Shown: positions 7,120-16,768, counted from the stretch's first letter. The stretch: 19,317 nucleotides of DNA from Actinomycetota bacterium (GCA_003452655.1 DMNR01000011.1:1-19317), one strand, 5' to 3'. Numbers and translations are program-made. Notes: generated by a model not told the origin, from the sequence alone.

Positions 7120-7637
7120 TGGTCACCCTCCGGCGGTACGCACGGGCCGGAATGGGGCCAGACGCCTCGGCGCCCGACCTCGGCTAACGCCAGGTCCCCG
7201 ATGGGGTTCACTCCTGGACCGACTGCGAGCGAATGCCCAACGAGCGCATGCAGGCACTTCACGCGGTCAGGCATCCCACCTGCGGAATAGCCAGCGATCT
7301 CATCGACAACCTCGATCGACTCCCGATCCTCGAGGAACTTGTCATGAGCCTCGCGATACAGCTGCGCAAGTTCAGCGTTCTCGGAGAGCTGTTGGGCGTA
7401 GTCACGCATGAAACCCTCCGACTCCAGCGTGGACAGCACTGAGTTCAGTCTGCGACAGGTCAGGTAGTAGAACGTCGGGAACGGGGTGCCATCCGGCAGA
7501 CGTGGCGCGGTCGCAACCACCGCGGGCCAACCGTCGGTGCACCGAGCAGCAATTCGAACGACGCCCCGTGGCTCGCGACCGAGTTGGATGGCGAGCATTT
7601 CTCGATCGGCGTCGCCGACGGCCGGTTCCGATGTCAC
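7116..7637 (-). CDS. DUF501 family protein
   Basis: A 173-residue soluble protein of DUF501. Diagnostic blocks are FPTFYYLTC (53-61) with the following RRLNSVLSTLESEG, and GGMPDRVKCLHALVGHSLAVGPGVNPIGD (120-148). The conserved cysteines Cys61 and Cys128 and histidines His130 and His135 could bind a metal or be catalytic, but the biochemical function of this family is unknown to me. It is almost always found between the ftsB/divIC homologue and ppx in actinobacteria, as here. It starts nine bases after the ftsB stop and overlaps ppx by four bases, so it belongs to the eno operon. Confidence 0.92.
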   Translation of the reverse strand: MTSEPAVGDADREMLAIQLGREPRGVVRIAARCTDGWPAVVATAPRLPDGTPFPTFYYLTCRRLNSVLSTLESEGFMRDYAQQLSENAELAQLYREAHDKFLEDRESIEVVDEIAGYSAGGMPDRVKCLHALVGHSLAVGPGVNPIGDLALAEVGRRGVWPHSGPCVPPEGDQ

Positions 7638-7646
7638 GGTCGAAGA

Positions 7647-8114
7647 TTAGCTGTCCGTGCGTTCAGCAGCCCGCATGCTGCGCCAGAGCCGGTCGTACCA
7701 AGGGCCACTGGGACCATCTGTCTGCGGCGCTTGCTGTGCCAGTTTGTTCTCGGTTGATCCAGGATCAATGACCTTGTAGCCGATTTCGCCTGGCAGCATG
7801 AAATGAAGGCGTTCACGGGCCTGCCCGCGGACGAAGTCTTCCTTCTGCCACTGATCAACCTGCTGTTGCAGCGCGTCAACCTTGGATTGCTGTTCAGAAA
7901 TCTTCTGCGAGGCGGAGTTGATCTCGGATCGTTGCGCCAAGTATTCGCGCAGTGGCAATGCCAGCAGGATGACAGCGATCACGCCAATACCGATCAAGAT
8001 CGCTGTTCGACCCGACACAAAAGAGCGACGCGCACCGTCGGTGCGTTCCGGAGGCATGACCGACCCCGTTGCGGACTCCGATGAGTCCGCCCGAGATCGA
8101 GTCAGGCCACGCAT
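7647..8114 (-). CDS. Septum formation initiator, FtsB/DivIC family
   Basis: A 155-residue bitopic membrane protein. The N-terminus (1-36) is charged and cytoplasmic. One membrane segment lies at about 38-54, followed by a coiled coil at about 57-93 rich in Gln, Ser and Lys. The family block KEDFVRGQARERLHFMLPGE (91-110) with GYKVID comes next, and the last 35 residues are polar. FtsB/DivIC links FtsL and FtsQ in the divisome and stabilises the septal complex. The start ATG at 8114 is chosen; Met20 is an alternative since neither has a strong ribosome site. It lies 15 bases after the enolase stop, as in mycobacteria. Confidence 0.92.
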   Translation of the reverse strand: MRGLTRSRADSSESATGSVMPPERTDGARRSFVSGRTAILIGIGVIAVILLALPLREYLAQRSEINSASQKISEQQSKVDALQQQVDQWQKEDFVRGQARERLHFMLPGEIGYKVIDPGSTENKLAQQAPQTDGPSGPWYDRLWRSMRAAERTDS

Positions 8115-8129
8115 GTTCCCTAGGGTCGC

Positions 8130-9451
<1,322 letters not shown>

Positions 9452-9478
9452 AGTTGGACGCTAAAAACTGCTCGACGC

Positions 9479-10993
9479 CTATGCGCTTCCTGTGGTGTTT
9501 GTGGTCGGGAGATTGATGTCCTTGCTGTCATCGGTGGCCGGGTTCGACTTACCCAGAGGGCCCTTTGCCATCTCCTTGAGCACGTTCAGCGTGACCTGCT
9601 TGGCGAAGGCGGTGGATTCAGCGGGGACCCCCGCGATCTTGCTCGGCCGCGGTAGCGCGCGGACCCAGCCCATGGTCCCAGTCGCGAAGACCCCGGCTCC
9701 GCTGTCGGTGGTGTAGTACGTCACTGTCGACCACGTCTTCTTGCCGCGCGACTCAAACTCGCTGAGGGCCGGGATCTGGATTGGCCGAGGAGTCGTCTTG
9801 ATGTCGTAGTAACGGTCCGTCTCGGGGCCAATGAGCCCTGGGTATTTGGATCCCTCTGTGGCTCCGGTTTCGGCGAATAGAAAGAAGTCTGGGTCTCGAA
9901 TGGTTAAGGCGCCGGATGCCGGAAACGCGTCATACAACTGCCCGATCACGGTGTTTTCCGGCTTGGGATACGGGGAATCTCGCCACCGCACGGTCGTCTG
10001 CGGGGAGTTCTTGACTGGGTCCAATGCGGCCGATTTGTAGCAAGTGACGAGCTTGCCCGCGTCGGCACCCGAATCCGGGATCCGCACCCGCCAATAGCCG
10101 CCATTCGCACCAAAGAAAGCGAGGTTCCCTCCGGCATCACGGAGTCGAGCCAAGGCATCTCGGTAGGGAATGGACCAGTATTCGTCGTGCCCACCGGAAA
10201 TAGCTGCCACAGCGCCGTCGAGGAGATTCGGATTCAGCGTGATGTCGATGTTGGTCATCCACGCCAACGAAATGCCCGCTTCTTCCGCTACTCGCACGAG
10301 CGGTATCTCGAAGGCGTAGAGCAGCCCGCGGCCCTTACGGTCGTATGGCCGGTCAAGGCTGACCGCGTAGCTGCGGGCGACCAACTCCCCTGCTTCTCCG
10401 CCGTAAAGAGATTTGCCGCCCCACAGGTTGTACGCCTGCCACGTCGTCGCGGACCCGATCATCGCGACTGCACCATCCGCCGATGCCGACCGGATGACCA
10501 ACGGGATTTCAGTTCTCTTGTTGTTAGCTATCGCATGCAGGAGGTAGAAACCGGGCGGCCACCCAGTGGTATCGATCTCGGCACTAACTGGCCATCCCGC
10601 CACCATGGTTCGCGTGCTGCCCATCTCTTTCGGCCCAGAACGCTTTGCGCCGTCGAAAGGTCCGACTTGCGCGATTCGCACTCCCCCGAGGCCGTCATAG
10701 TCGCCGATTCTGAACGCCTCAAGGGTCCACTGGTTGGCGGAGGTGGAGACGTGAACGGGAACTCGGTCTCCAGGAAGAGCGCTCGCCTGGGGCGTATATG
10801 CCTCTATGAGTGAGCTGGGTGCCCGCTTGGACGCCCTGATGAACCAGTCCTTCGTTCCCTGGCCACCGTTGGCGGGATTTTCCGAGGTCAAGCCAGGATT
10901 GCTCGCGACCGGCTCACTGCCACAACCTGTCGCAGCAGCGATGCCGCCGATCGCCAGGGCACCGAGGACTGTTCGCCGAGCAATTTCTGACAC
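9479..10993 (-). CDS. Tat-type lipoprotein with N,N-dimethylformamidase beta-subunit-like domain
   Basis: A 504-residue exported protein. The N-terminus IARRTVLGALAIGG carries twin arginines (6-7) and a hydrophobic core, followed by ATGC with Cys24 as a plausible lipidated residue. This suggests Tat export and membrane anchoring; the lipobox is degenerate. A Ser/Gly-rich linker follows. The rest resembles the large subunit of N,N-dimethylformamidase: TTWQAYNLWGGKSLY (183-197), SGGHDEYWS (266-274) and FFGANGGYWRVR (293-304). Family members hydrolyse amide bonds, but many homologues are uncharacterised and the substrate here is unknown. The GTG start has no clear ribosome site; it is 17 bases after mazG, so coupling is possible. 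It sits between mazG and eno, where mycobacteria have the lipoprotein gene lpqU. The C-terminal tail is Asp/Thr/Asn-rich. Confidence 0.8.
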   Translation of the reverse strand: MSEIARRTVLGALAIGGIAAATGCGSEPVASNPGLTSENPANGGQGTKDWFIRASKRAPSSLIEAYTPQASALPGDRVPVHVSTSANQWTLEAFRIGDYDGLGGVRIAQVGPFDGAKRSGPKEMGSTRTMVAGWPVSAEIDTTGWPPGFYLLHAIANNKRTEIPLVIRSASADGAVAMIGSATTWQAYNLWGGKSLYGGEAGELVARSYAVSLDRPYDRKGRGLLYAFEIPLVRVAEEAGISLAWMTNIDITLNPNLLDGAVAAISGGHDEYWSIPYRDALARLRDAGGNLAFFGANGGYWRVRIPDSGADAGKLVTCYKSAALDPVKNSPQTTVRWRDSPYPKPENTVIGQLYDAFPASGALTIRDPDFFLFAETGATEGSKYPGLIGPETDRYYDIKTTPRPIQIPALSEFESRGKKTWSTVTYYTTDSGAGVFATGTMGWVRALPRPSKIAGVPAESTAFAKQVTLNVLKEMAKGPLGKSNPATDDSKDINLPTTNTTGSA

Positions 10994-11010
10994 CGACGAA
11001 GGGTAACTAA

Positions 11011-11709
11011 CTAATCTTCAACTTCGATCACTTGATCGCGAAAGTCGCGGATTGCCTTACGCAGGCAGGCATCGGCATCAAGACCATGCCGTTCACCAGC
11101 CGCAACCAACGCGAAGAGCAGTTGCCCGAATTCGTGCTCATTTGCTGTCGTTTCAACTGCACGTTCAGCCTGTGCTGTGCGTTCCGGCGGCGCACATTCA
11201 ATTTCGACACCGCCACGCTGTGCCCGCCGAATTAGCTTTGCGGCAAGAACCAATGACGGCATCGCCATCGGTACGCCGTCCGTAACCGATGAGCGACCTT
11301 TCTCCGCAGCTTTCTTGAGTTGCCAGGCACGTTCTGATTCGGCGGCGTCCCCGATCGTGGCATCACCGAACACGTAGTCGTGACGCGAAATCAGCTTTTC
11401 AGTGATGCCGCGCGCCACGTCATCAATGTTCCATGGATTGGTTGCCTCTTCACCGATGCGCGAATGAAAGACAACCTGCAGGAGGAGGTCGCCGAGCTCT
11501 TCGCGCATCGCGACATCGTCATTGGTGTCAATCGCCTCAATCGCCTCGTACGTTTCCTCGATGAGGTACTCGACAAGTGACTGGTGGGTTTGTTCGGCAT
11601 CCCAGGGGCAGCCGCCCGGCGAACGCAGGCGATCCATCACGGCCACCAACTCAAGCAGCGCCTCACCACCGGAACTCGTAGGCAGCGGGTCCGAGTGTTC
11701 AGTCATCAT
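11011..11709 (-). CDS. mazG: Nucleoside triphosphate pyrophosphohydrolase MazG
   Basis: A 232-residue all-alpha NTP pyrophosphohydrolase that clears aberrant nucleotides. The first MazG domain shows CPWDAEQTHQSLVEYLIEE (34-52), the EExxE metal motif (Glu51, Glu52, Glu55) and EELGDLLLQVVFH (70-82, with Asp74). The second half (about 105-225) is a divergent repeat with SRHDYVFGD and RAWQLKKAEKG-like features. Two adjacent ATGs occur at 11709 and 11706; a GAGG ribosome site serves either. It follows the SurA_N lipoprotein gene by 38 bases and precedes the DMFase-like gene by 17. The mfd-mazG-eno linkage is standard for actinobacteria. Confidence 0.96.
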   Translation of the reverse strand: MMTEHSDPLPTSSGGEALLELVAVMDRLRSPGGCPWDAEQTHQSLVEYLIEETYEAIEAIDTNDDVAMREELGDLLLQVVFHSRIGEEATNPWNIDDVARGITEKLISRHDYVFGDATIGDAAESERAWQLKKAAEKGRSSVTDGVPMAMPSLVLAAKLIRRAQRGGVEIECAPPERTAQAERAVETTANEHEFGQLLFALVAAGERHGLDADACLRKAIRDFRDQVIEVED

Positions 11710-11747
11710 GCGATCCTCGCATCACAGCGGCCGCAGGCCGGGACCAC

Positions 11748-12452
11748 CTACTGTGTTGGTTGCACCCCGCCCTGCGTGGTTCCGTCGTTCTGCTGTTGCA
11801 CGGTGTCAGGCATCAGACTTGAGTTCTCGGTAGGCAGTGGTTCGGAGAGGTCGTTCGGCGGCGCCCCAACTGAGAGGCGCTCGGCGTCCCAGGTACCAAA
11901 TCGAGGACTGACTCGCGTATCGAGTTCCTTCGACAAGGCGATGACTGCTGCCCCGAGAATCACACCCTGCTCTTGCTGGGACTTCCCCGGTGCGAGCTTT
12001 TCAGCTAGCGCCTTCTGAGTGAGGAACGTCTGCGCGAAACCGAACACTTCGCTCTGTGGAACGCCGGACTGCAAGAGTTGTGCGTTCAGAGCTTCTTGTC
12101 CACCAACCTGCGCTGCGGTCTCGTTGAGGAACTTGGTGACCTCGCCGTCGGTGACGTCGATGCCGTTGCGGGCAGCAAGTTCGTCGTACAGTTCCGCCCG
12201 AACTAGGCGGTCGAGGACTACCTGATTTGCCTTGGCTGATGACCCAATACCAAGTGCAGTTGTCACCACAGTGACCTGGTCACTGAGCTGGGAATCCGTG
12301 ACCCGGTCGTTGCCGATGACAGCAGCTGACCCTGCCAACTCGGGACCGCAGCCCGCAACTAAGCCACCCGTGATCAGCATGGCTCCAACAACTGCCACCC
12401 GCCGCCGATTACGAGGCTTCTTGTTCACCGCGCGATCACTTTCCAAGCCCAC
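11748..12452 (-). CDS. SurA N-terminal-domain lipoprotein
   Basis: A 234-residue predicted lipoprotein. A basic N-terminus (KKPRNRRR) and a hydrophobic core lead to the lipobox LVAGC with Cys35. The mature part looks like the chaperone domain of SurA/PrsA: AAVIGNDRVTDSQLSDQV (43-60), then helices with LDRLVRAELYDELAARNGIDVTD. A VSPRFGTWD block (181-189) is typical of the actinobacterial branch. No rotamase (PPIase) domain is present, so it would be a chaperone for exported proteins rather than an isomerase. The last 35 residues are Gln/Thr/Pro-rich and probably disordered. GTG at 12452 is used; GTG at codon 9 (12428), giving a more compact signal peptide, is a good alternative. mazG follows 38 bases later. 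Confidence 0.85.
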   Translation of the reverse strand: MGLESDRAVNKKPRNRRRVAVVGAMLITGGLVAGCGPELAGSAAVIGNDRVTDSQLSDQVTVVTTALGIGSSAKANQVVLDRLVRAELYDELAARNGIDVTDGEVTKFLNETAAQVGGQEALNAQLLQSGVPQSEVFGFAQTFLTQKALAEKLAPGKSQQEQGVILGAAVIALSKELDTRVSPRFGTWDAERLSVGAPPNDLSEPLPTENSSLMPDTVQQQNDGTTQGGVQPTQ

Positions 12453-12788
12453 GGACTTCGACCTTTCAATTGGGTTCGCGATAGTTGCGAGTCACACTAA
12501 CGGAGCGGGCCAACCACCGCGACCGCACAAACCCTTTCGGGGCTTGCGAGACTCACTGTTTTCCGTAGCAATCCTCGTACACGCGTTCGATGACTATTCG
12601 CCAAGATCACACCTCCTGACCGGCCAGAACCTTGGATTGTGACCAGAGCAACACCCAAAAGTGGGCTTTTTGCGGGTCGTGCGGGTCATCTCACCCAGAT
12701 CGGTGGTGGTGGGGTCCATAGTTGCGGCTTATCTTGGTAGTTCGGGGGTGGGGAAGTGTTTGGCAATGCGATCAGTGGGGATGCCCCC
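12453..12788. other. Region without a gene between divergent genes
   Basis: I see no convincing coding sequence in these 336 bases. It must hold the promoters of the SurA_N lipoprotein gene (minus) and the small plus-strand gene, but no clear -35/-10 pair stands out. Visible details are a possible hairpin at 12532-12547 (AAGCCC...GGGTTT on the minus strand, loop CGAAA), a short direct repeat TTGCGAG at 12485 and 12544, an AAAAG-TGGG-CTTTT inverted repeat at 12657-12670, and guanine-rich plus-strand runs at 12702-12714 and 12744-12753. No homology to a transposon end is recognised. Confidence 0.6.
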
Positions 12789-12789
12789 A
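12776..12789 (+). promoter_or_regulatory. Hairpin covering the ribosome site of the small plus-strand gene
   Basis: TGGGG (12776-12780) pairs perfectly with CCCCA (12785-12789) around the loop ATGC. The stem hides the guanine-rich ribosome site and the first base of the ATG at 12789. It might hold translation down, or the true start may be GTG at 12756. Confidence 0.4.
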
Positions 12790-13232
12790 TGGATGACACG
12801 CGCCAGCAGTATCGAGTTGCCTTGGCGAAGCAGCTACGAGTCGGGCTGGAAGAGAACAGGCAGATCGACCTGCGGGACAAGCGACATGAAGTCGTCGTGG
12901 CATTCAGCGATGAGTTGATTAGCCCTGTCTGGCATGACCTAGCAGTCAACGATGCCCGGGCAGTTCACCTCTTCGTCGCACCCACGGACTTCGAATCCGG
13001 GCAGCTAACAATGGTGTCGCTGGTTGAAGGCAGCCGTGACTTGGATCTTGATGATCACTTCCTCGATGCGGACATCACGTTCGGCGAGCTCGTCACGGAA
13101 CTGCGATCGACGAGTGAGGCCGATTTATTAACTGGCAGCATTCGGCGATACAACGTGATCGACGTGCCGGATTCGGTCTATCACGACGGTCTGGCGTACT
13201 CCTTCGGGTTCGCTGAGTTGATCGACGTCTAG
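12789..13232 (+). CDS. Unrecognised acidic protein, 147 aa, convergent with mfd
   Basis: I do not recognise this protein. It is soluble and acidic, with no signal peptide or membrane segment. Alternating strands and helices are suggested by RHEVVVAFSDEL, ARAVHLFVAP, GQLTMVSLVEGSRDLDLDDHF and FGELVTELRSTSEADLL. The codons look used (third-position G+C bias, no long low-complexity), so I think it is real, though it has an unusual tandem TTA TTA leucine pair near residue 114. ATG at 12789 is taken; GTG at 12756 adds 11 residues. It runs against mfd and the two share the CTAG tetranucleotide at 13229-13232 as overlapping stop codons. It interrupts an otherwise minus-strand housekeeping block, so it may be a later insertion. 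Confidence 0.7.
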   Translation: MDDTRQQYRVALAKQLRVGLEENRQIDLRDKRHEVVVAFSDELISPVWHDLAVNDARAVHLFVAPTDFESGQLTMVSLVEGSRDLDLDDHFLDADITFGELVTELRSTSEADLLTGSIRRYNVIDVPDSVYHDGLAYSFGFAELIDV

Positions 13233-16200
13233 TCGATGAAGACGGACTTGATGAGTTCTGTCGCCCAGCTAATGAGTTCCCGATTGATCAACGGCTTCCC
13301 GCCAACCTTCGCCGTCGCGGGACGCGGGACGAGTGCAGTCCTGGTAGCGGGTTTGAGCTGTGTTCCCGGGTAGAGCCGGGTGAACCGCATCGTGCGTGAA
13401 TCTGGGAGTTCCACAGGTGAGAACCGAATTCTGGACCCGGCGACGACGATTTCTGCCAGCCCGGCTTTTCGCGCGAGCATGCGCAGCCGAGCAACTTCGA
13501 ACAGTGTTTCGACGGGTGCGGGGAACTGGCCGTAGCGATCCTTGAGTTCCGCCATGGCCGCCTCAACGTCTTCTTCTGAGCTGACGGACGCGATGGCTTT
13601 GTAGGCTTCAAGACGCAGTCGCTCCTCGGGGACATATGCCTCGGGAATGTGTGCGTCGACGGGAAGCTCCACCAGCACCTCTGTGGGCTCGGTATCGACC
13701 TCGCCTTTGACCTCCGCGAGCGCCTCCCCGACCATTCGAACATAAAGGTCGAACCCAACGTCAGCGATATGTCCGGACTGTTCACCGCCGAGCAGGTTTC
13801 CGGCGCCGCGAATCTCCAGATCCTTCATGGCAACCGCGATGCCTGACCCGAGATCCGTGTGTTGAGCAATCGTCGCGAGGCGCTCGTGGGCAGTCTCGCT
13901 CAGTGTCTTCTCGCCAGGAAAGAAGAAGTAGGCATAGGCACGATCGCGTCCGCGCCCGACACGTCCGCGAAGTTGATGTAGTTGGCTCACGCCGAAAGTG
14001 TCGGCTCGGTCCACGATCAAGGTGTTCGCGTTCGTGATGTCCAAGCCACTTTCAACGATCGTCGTGCAAACGAGGACATCGATGCGTCGTTCCCAAAAGT
14101 CGTCGATGACCTTTTCGAGAACGTGCTCGCCCATTTGTCCGTGGGCGACGGCAACCCGCGCTTCCGGCACCAACTCGTTGATCTTGCGCGCCGCGCGCTC
14201 AATCGATTCCACCCGATTGTGGATGAAGAAGACCTGACCTTCGCGCAATAGTTCTCGTCTGATCGCAGCCGTAATTTGCGAGTTATCGAAAGGTCCGACA
14301 TAGGTGAGGACTGGCAGGCGCTGTTCAGGCGGCGTGGCAATCGTCGACATCTCGCGAATTCCGGTCACGGCCATCTCAAGGGTCCGCGGAATCGGCGTCG
14401 CCGACATCGTCAGCACGTCAACGTTCGCGCGCAGAGCCTTCAGGTGTTCCTTGTGTTCGACACCGAACCGCTGCTCCTCATCGACGATTACCAGCCCGAG
14501 GTCCTTAAATCGGGTCTGGGGTGAAAGCAGGCGGTGAGTCGCGATCACAACATCAACAGTTCCGTCCGAGATCCCCTCGAGAACCTGCTTGGACTCTTTG
14601 GGCGACTGAAACCTCGACAAAGCCTCGACCCGAATCGGGAAAGGAGCGAATCGGGCGGCAAATGTCTGCTGGTGTTGTCGAACGAGCAACGTGGTCGGGA
14701 CTAGCACCGCAACCTGTTTGCCGTCTTGAACGGCTTTGAACGCCGCACGAACTGCGATCTCGGTCTTCCCGTAGCCGACGTCACCACACACGATGCGGTC
14801 CATCGGAACCGACTTCTCCATGTCGGCTTTGACCTCGTCAATGGTGACGAGTTGGTCTGGGGTTTCGGCGAACGGAAATGCATCTTCCAGTTCGGTCTGC
14901 CAGGGCGTGTCCGGGCCAAATGAGTACCCCGGGGAGTTCTGGCGGATCGCGTACAGCCGGACCAGTTCGCCCGCGATCTCACGCACCGCTTTGCGCGCCC
15001 GGGTCTTAGCCTTGCTCCAGTCCGTTCCCCCGAGCCGGTGCACGCTGGGAGCTTCACCGCCTACGTAGCGGGTGATCTGATCGAGCTGATCAGTCGGCAC
15101 ATAGAGACGGTCTGGCGGCTGCCCCCGCTTGCTCGCTGCGTACTCGACGACAACGTACTCACGCGTGGCACCGCCAACGGATCGCTGTGCCAGTTCGATG
15201 AACTGGCCTACTCCATGCTGCTCATGAACGATGTAGTCGCCGGGCGAAAGCTGCAGCGGGTCGATCGTTCGCTTGCGTCGCGCTGGCATCTTGGTAGGGG
15301 CCCGTGAGGCCACCCCCTGACTTCCCAGGAGATCGGTCTCGGTCAACACCAGCAGACCAACGATCGGCGCGTCAACCCCGAACTGCAGCGGGCCGGTCAC
15401 CACCGTGGCTACCCGCGCGCTCGGCTCGGCATCCAAGGCCCCGACGAGGCGCGCGGGAACGTCGCGGTCTGCGAGCTGTTCGGCCAATCGGGCCGCAGGG
15501 CCGTGTCCAGCAGTAATCAGGACAACACGGTCACCCGCTCTGACTCGTTTGCCCACCAGGTTCATTGCCGCGGAGACGTCACCGCGGAATCCGGCGATCG
15601 CGGAGATTCCCGAAGGCCCCGCATCCGATTGCACTCCCTCGCCGGGGTCGAACTCATCCATGCCGAATGGCGCGAACGTCCACCACGCCAGGCCGAGATC
15701 GGAAGCCTGCTCGCGCATCTGTGTCAACGTCCGGTACGACGCAGCTGAGACATCGAGGGGAGCTTGCCCTCCCGTTGCCGCTGCCTGCCAACCCGCTGCC
15801 AGGAATTCAGCGCTCGTCGCAAGCAGATCTTCAGCGCGACGTCGAACGCGTTCCGGTTCGCACACCACTGTGAGCGCGTCATGAGGAAGGAGTTCCAGCA
15901 GCGTCGACATTCCCCCGCACAAGACAGGAGCAAGGGATTCCATCCCCTCGACGTGGATACCTTGCGACAGCGGTTCCAAGATGTCGATGAGTTCGGGGTA
16001 CTGCTCAGCGAGTTCCTTCGCTCGCTGCCTGACCTCGGGAGTCAACAGGACCTCCCGGCACGGCGGCGCCCACAGTCCACGTTCGACCAAATCCAACGAT
16101 CGCTGATCGGTCACCGAGAACGACCGAACCTCTTCAACTTCGTCACCGAAGAATTCGAGGCGCAGCGGGTGGTCATCGGTCGGGACGAACACGTCGACGA

Positions 16201-16768
16201 TCCCGCCACGCACGGCCAACTCACCACGGCGAGTGACCAGGTCAGTCCGTCCGTAGCCGATCGAAATCAGTTGCTCGACGACCGCCTCGAGGCCCGGGCT
16301 TTCACCTGCACGAACGCTGACCGGTTCCAAATCTCCCAGCCCAGTGACGATCGGCTGCAAGAGAGCACGGACACCCGCGACTACGACCTTGATTTCACCC
16401 GAACCTGACCATCGATCATCAGGGTGCGACAAGCGACGAAGGACTTGCAGTCGACGCCCGACGGTGTCGTGTGTTGGACTCAGCCGTTCGTGCGGGAGCG
16501 TCTCCCACGCCGGAAACTCAACCACCGCATCGGCTGATAGGAATCCGCGCAGCTCACCCGCCAGGTCCTCTGCCTCGCGAGTCGTCGCTGTCACCGCCAG
16601 CACCGTGCGGTTGCCGTAGTCAGATTCGGCGAGCAACGCCATGAGCATCGGAGACAGTGCGCGCGGGCCGATCACCTCATGCGCGTCGGCCATACCCTTC
16701 GCGCGTTCAATCGCGTCGGCAAGTTGCGGATCCCGCGCAAAGACAGGCAGTAATCCGTTCAACGTCAC
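13229..16768 (-). CDS. mfd: Transcription-repair coupling factor Mfd
   Basis: A 1179-residue DNA translocase that removes stalled RNA polymerase and recruits UvrA to the lesion. Domains in order: a degenerate UvrB-like module (about 1-340), a linker, the CarD-like RNA-polymerase interaction domain (about 507-575, starting LSPGDYIVHEQHGVGQF), then the RecG-like motor. The motor shows Walker A GDVGYGKTE (662-670), DEEQRFG (763-769), SATPIPRT (789-796), IVESGLDI and QLRGRVGRG (932-940). The TRCF C-terminal domain follows from about 1030. Every motor motif is intact and the length is typical. The start is GTG at 16768, matching the usual N-terminus; no ribosome site is seen, but TAGCCT ends eight bases upstream, so leaderless initiation is possible. 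cysQ ends 39 bases upstream. Confidence 0.98.
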   Translation of the reverse strand: MTLNGLLPVFARDPQLADAIERAKGMADAHEVIGPRALSPMLMALLAESDYGNRTVLAVTATTREAEDLAGELRGFLSADAVVEFPAWETLPHERLSPTHDTVGRRLQVLRRLSHPDDRWSGSGEIKVVVAGVRALLQPIVTGLGDLEPVSVRAGESPGLEAVVEQLISIGYGRTDLVTRRGELAVRGGIVDVFVPTDDHPLRLEFFGDEVEEVRSFSVTDQRSLDLVERGLWAPPCREVLLTPEVRQRAKELAEQYPELIDILEPLSQGIHVEGMESLAPVLCGGMSTLLELLPHDALTVVCEPERVRRRAEDLLATSAEFLAAGWQAAATGGQAPLDVSAASYRTLTQMREQASDLGLAWWTFAPFGMDEFDPGEGVQSDAGPSGISAIAGFRGDVSAAMNLVGKRVRAGDRVVLITAGHGPAARLAEQLADRDVPARLVGALDAEPSARVATVVTGPLQFGVDAPIVGLLVLTETDLLGSQGVASRAPTKMPARRKRTIDPLQLSPGDYIVHEQHGVGQFIELAQRSVGGATREYVVVEYAASKRGQPPDRLYVPTDQLDQITRYVGGEAPSVHRLGGTDWSKAKTRARKAVREIAGELVRLYAIRQNSPGYSFGPDTPWQTELEDAFPFAETPDQLVTIDEVKADMEKSVPMDRIVCGDVGYGKTEIAVRAAFKAVQDGKQVAVLVPTTLLVRQHQQTFAARFAPFPIRVEALSRFQSPKESKQVLEGISDGTVDVVIATHRLLSPQTRFKDLGLVIVDEEQRFGVEHKEHLKALRANVDVLTMSATPIPRTLEMAVTGIREMSTIATPPEQRLPVLTYVGPFDNSQITAAIRRELLREGQVFFIHNRVESIERAARKINELVPEARVAVAHGQMGEHVLEKVIDDFWERRIDVLVCTTIVESGLDITNANTLIVDRADTFGVSQLHQLRGRVGRGRDRAYAYFFFPGEKTLSETAHERLATIAQHTDLGSGIAVAMKDLEIRGAGNLLGGEQSGHIADVGFDLYVRMVGEALAEVKGEVDTEPTEVLVELPVDAHIPEAYVPEERLRLEAYKAIASVSSEEDVEAAMAELKDRYGQFPAPVETLFEVARLRMLARKAGLAEIVVAGSRIRFSPVELPDSRTMRFTRLYPGTQLKPATRTALVPRPATAKVGGKPLINRELISWATELIKSVFID

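Noticed and set aside
10187..10813. Plus-strand frame (208 codons) opposite the DMFase-like gene
   Set aside because: Antisense shadow; no ribosome site or motif.
12650..12676. Terminator-like AAAAG-TGGG-CTTTTT element
   Set aside because: The stem is only five mostly A-T pairs and no gene ends just upstream on the plus strand, so a terminator call is not supported.
12453..12788. Possible transposon remnant or small RNA gene
   Set aside because: No terminal inverted repeats, target duplication, transposase fragment or known RNA fold could be made out.
12661..12918. Plus-strand frame (85 codons) overlapping the start of the orphan gene
   Set aside because: No recognisable features, Trp/Ser/Arg-rich mirror composition, and it overlaps the better coding frame starting at 12756/12789.
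15764..16408. Plus-strand frame (214 codons) opposite mfd
   Set aside because: Antisense to the N-terminal module of mfd, which is intact and conserved in its own frame.
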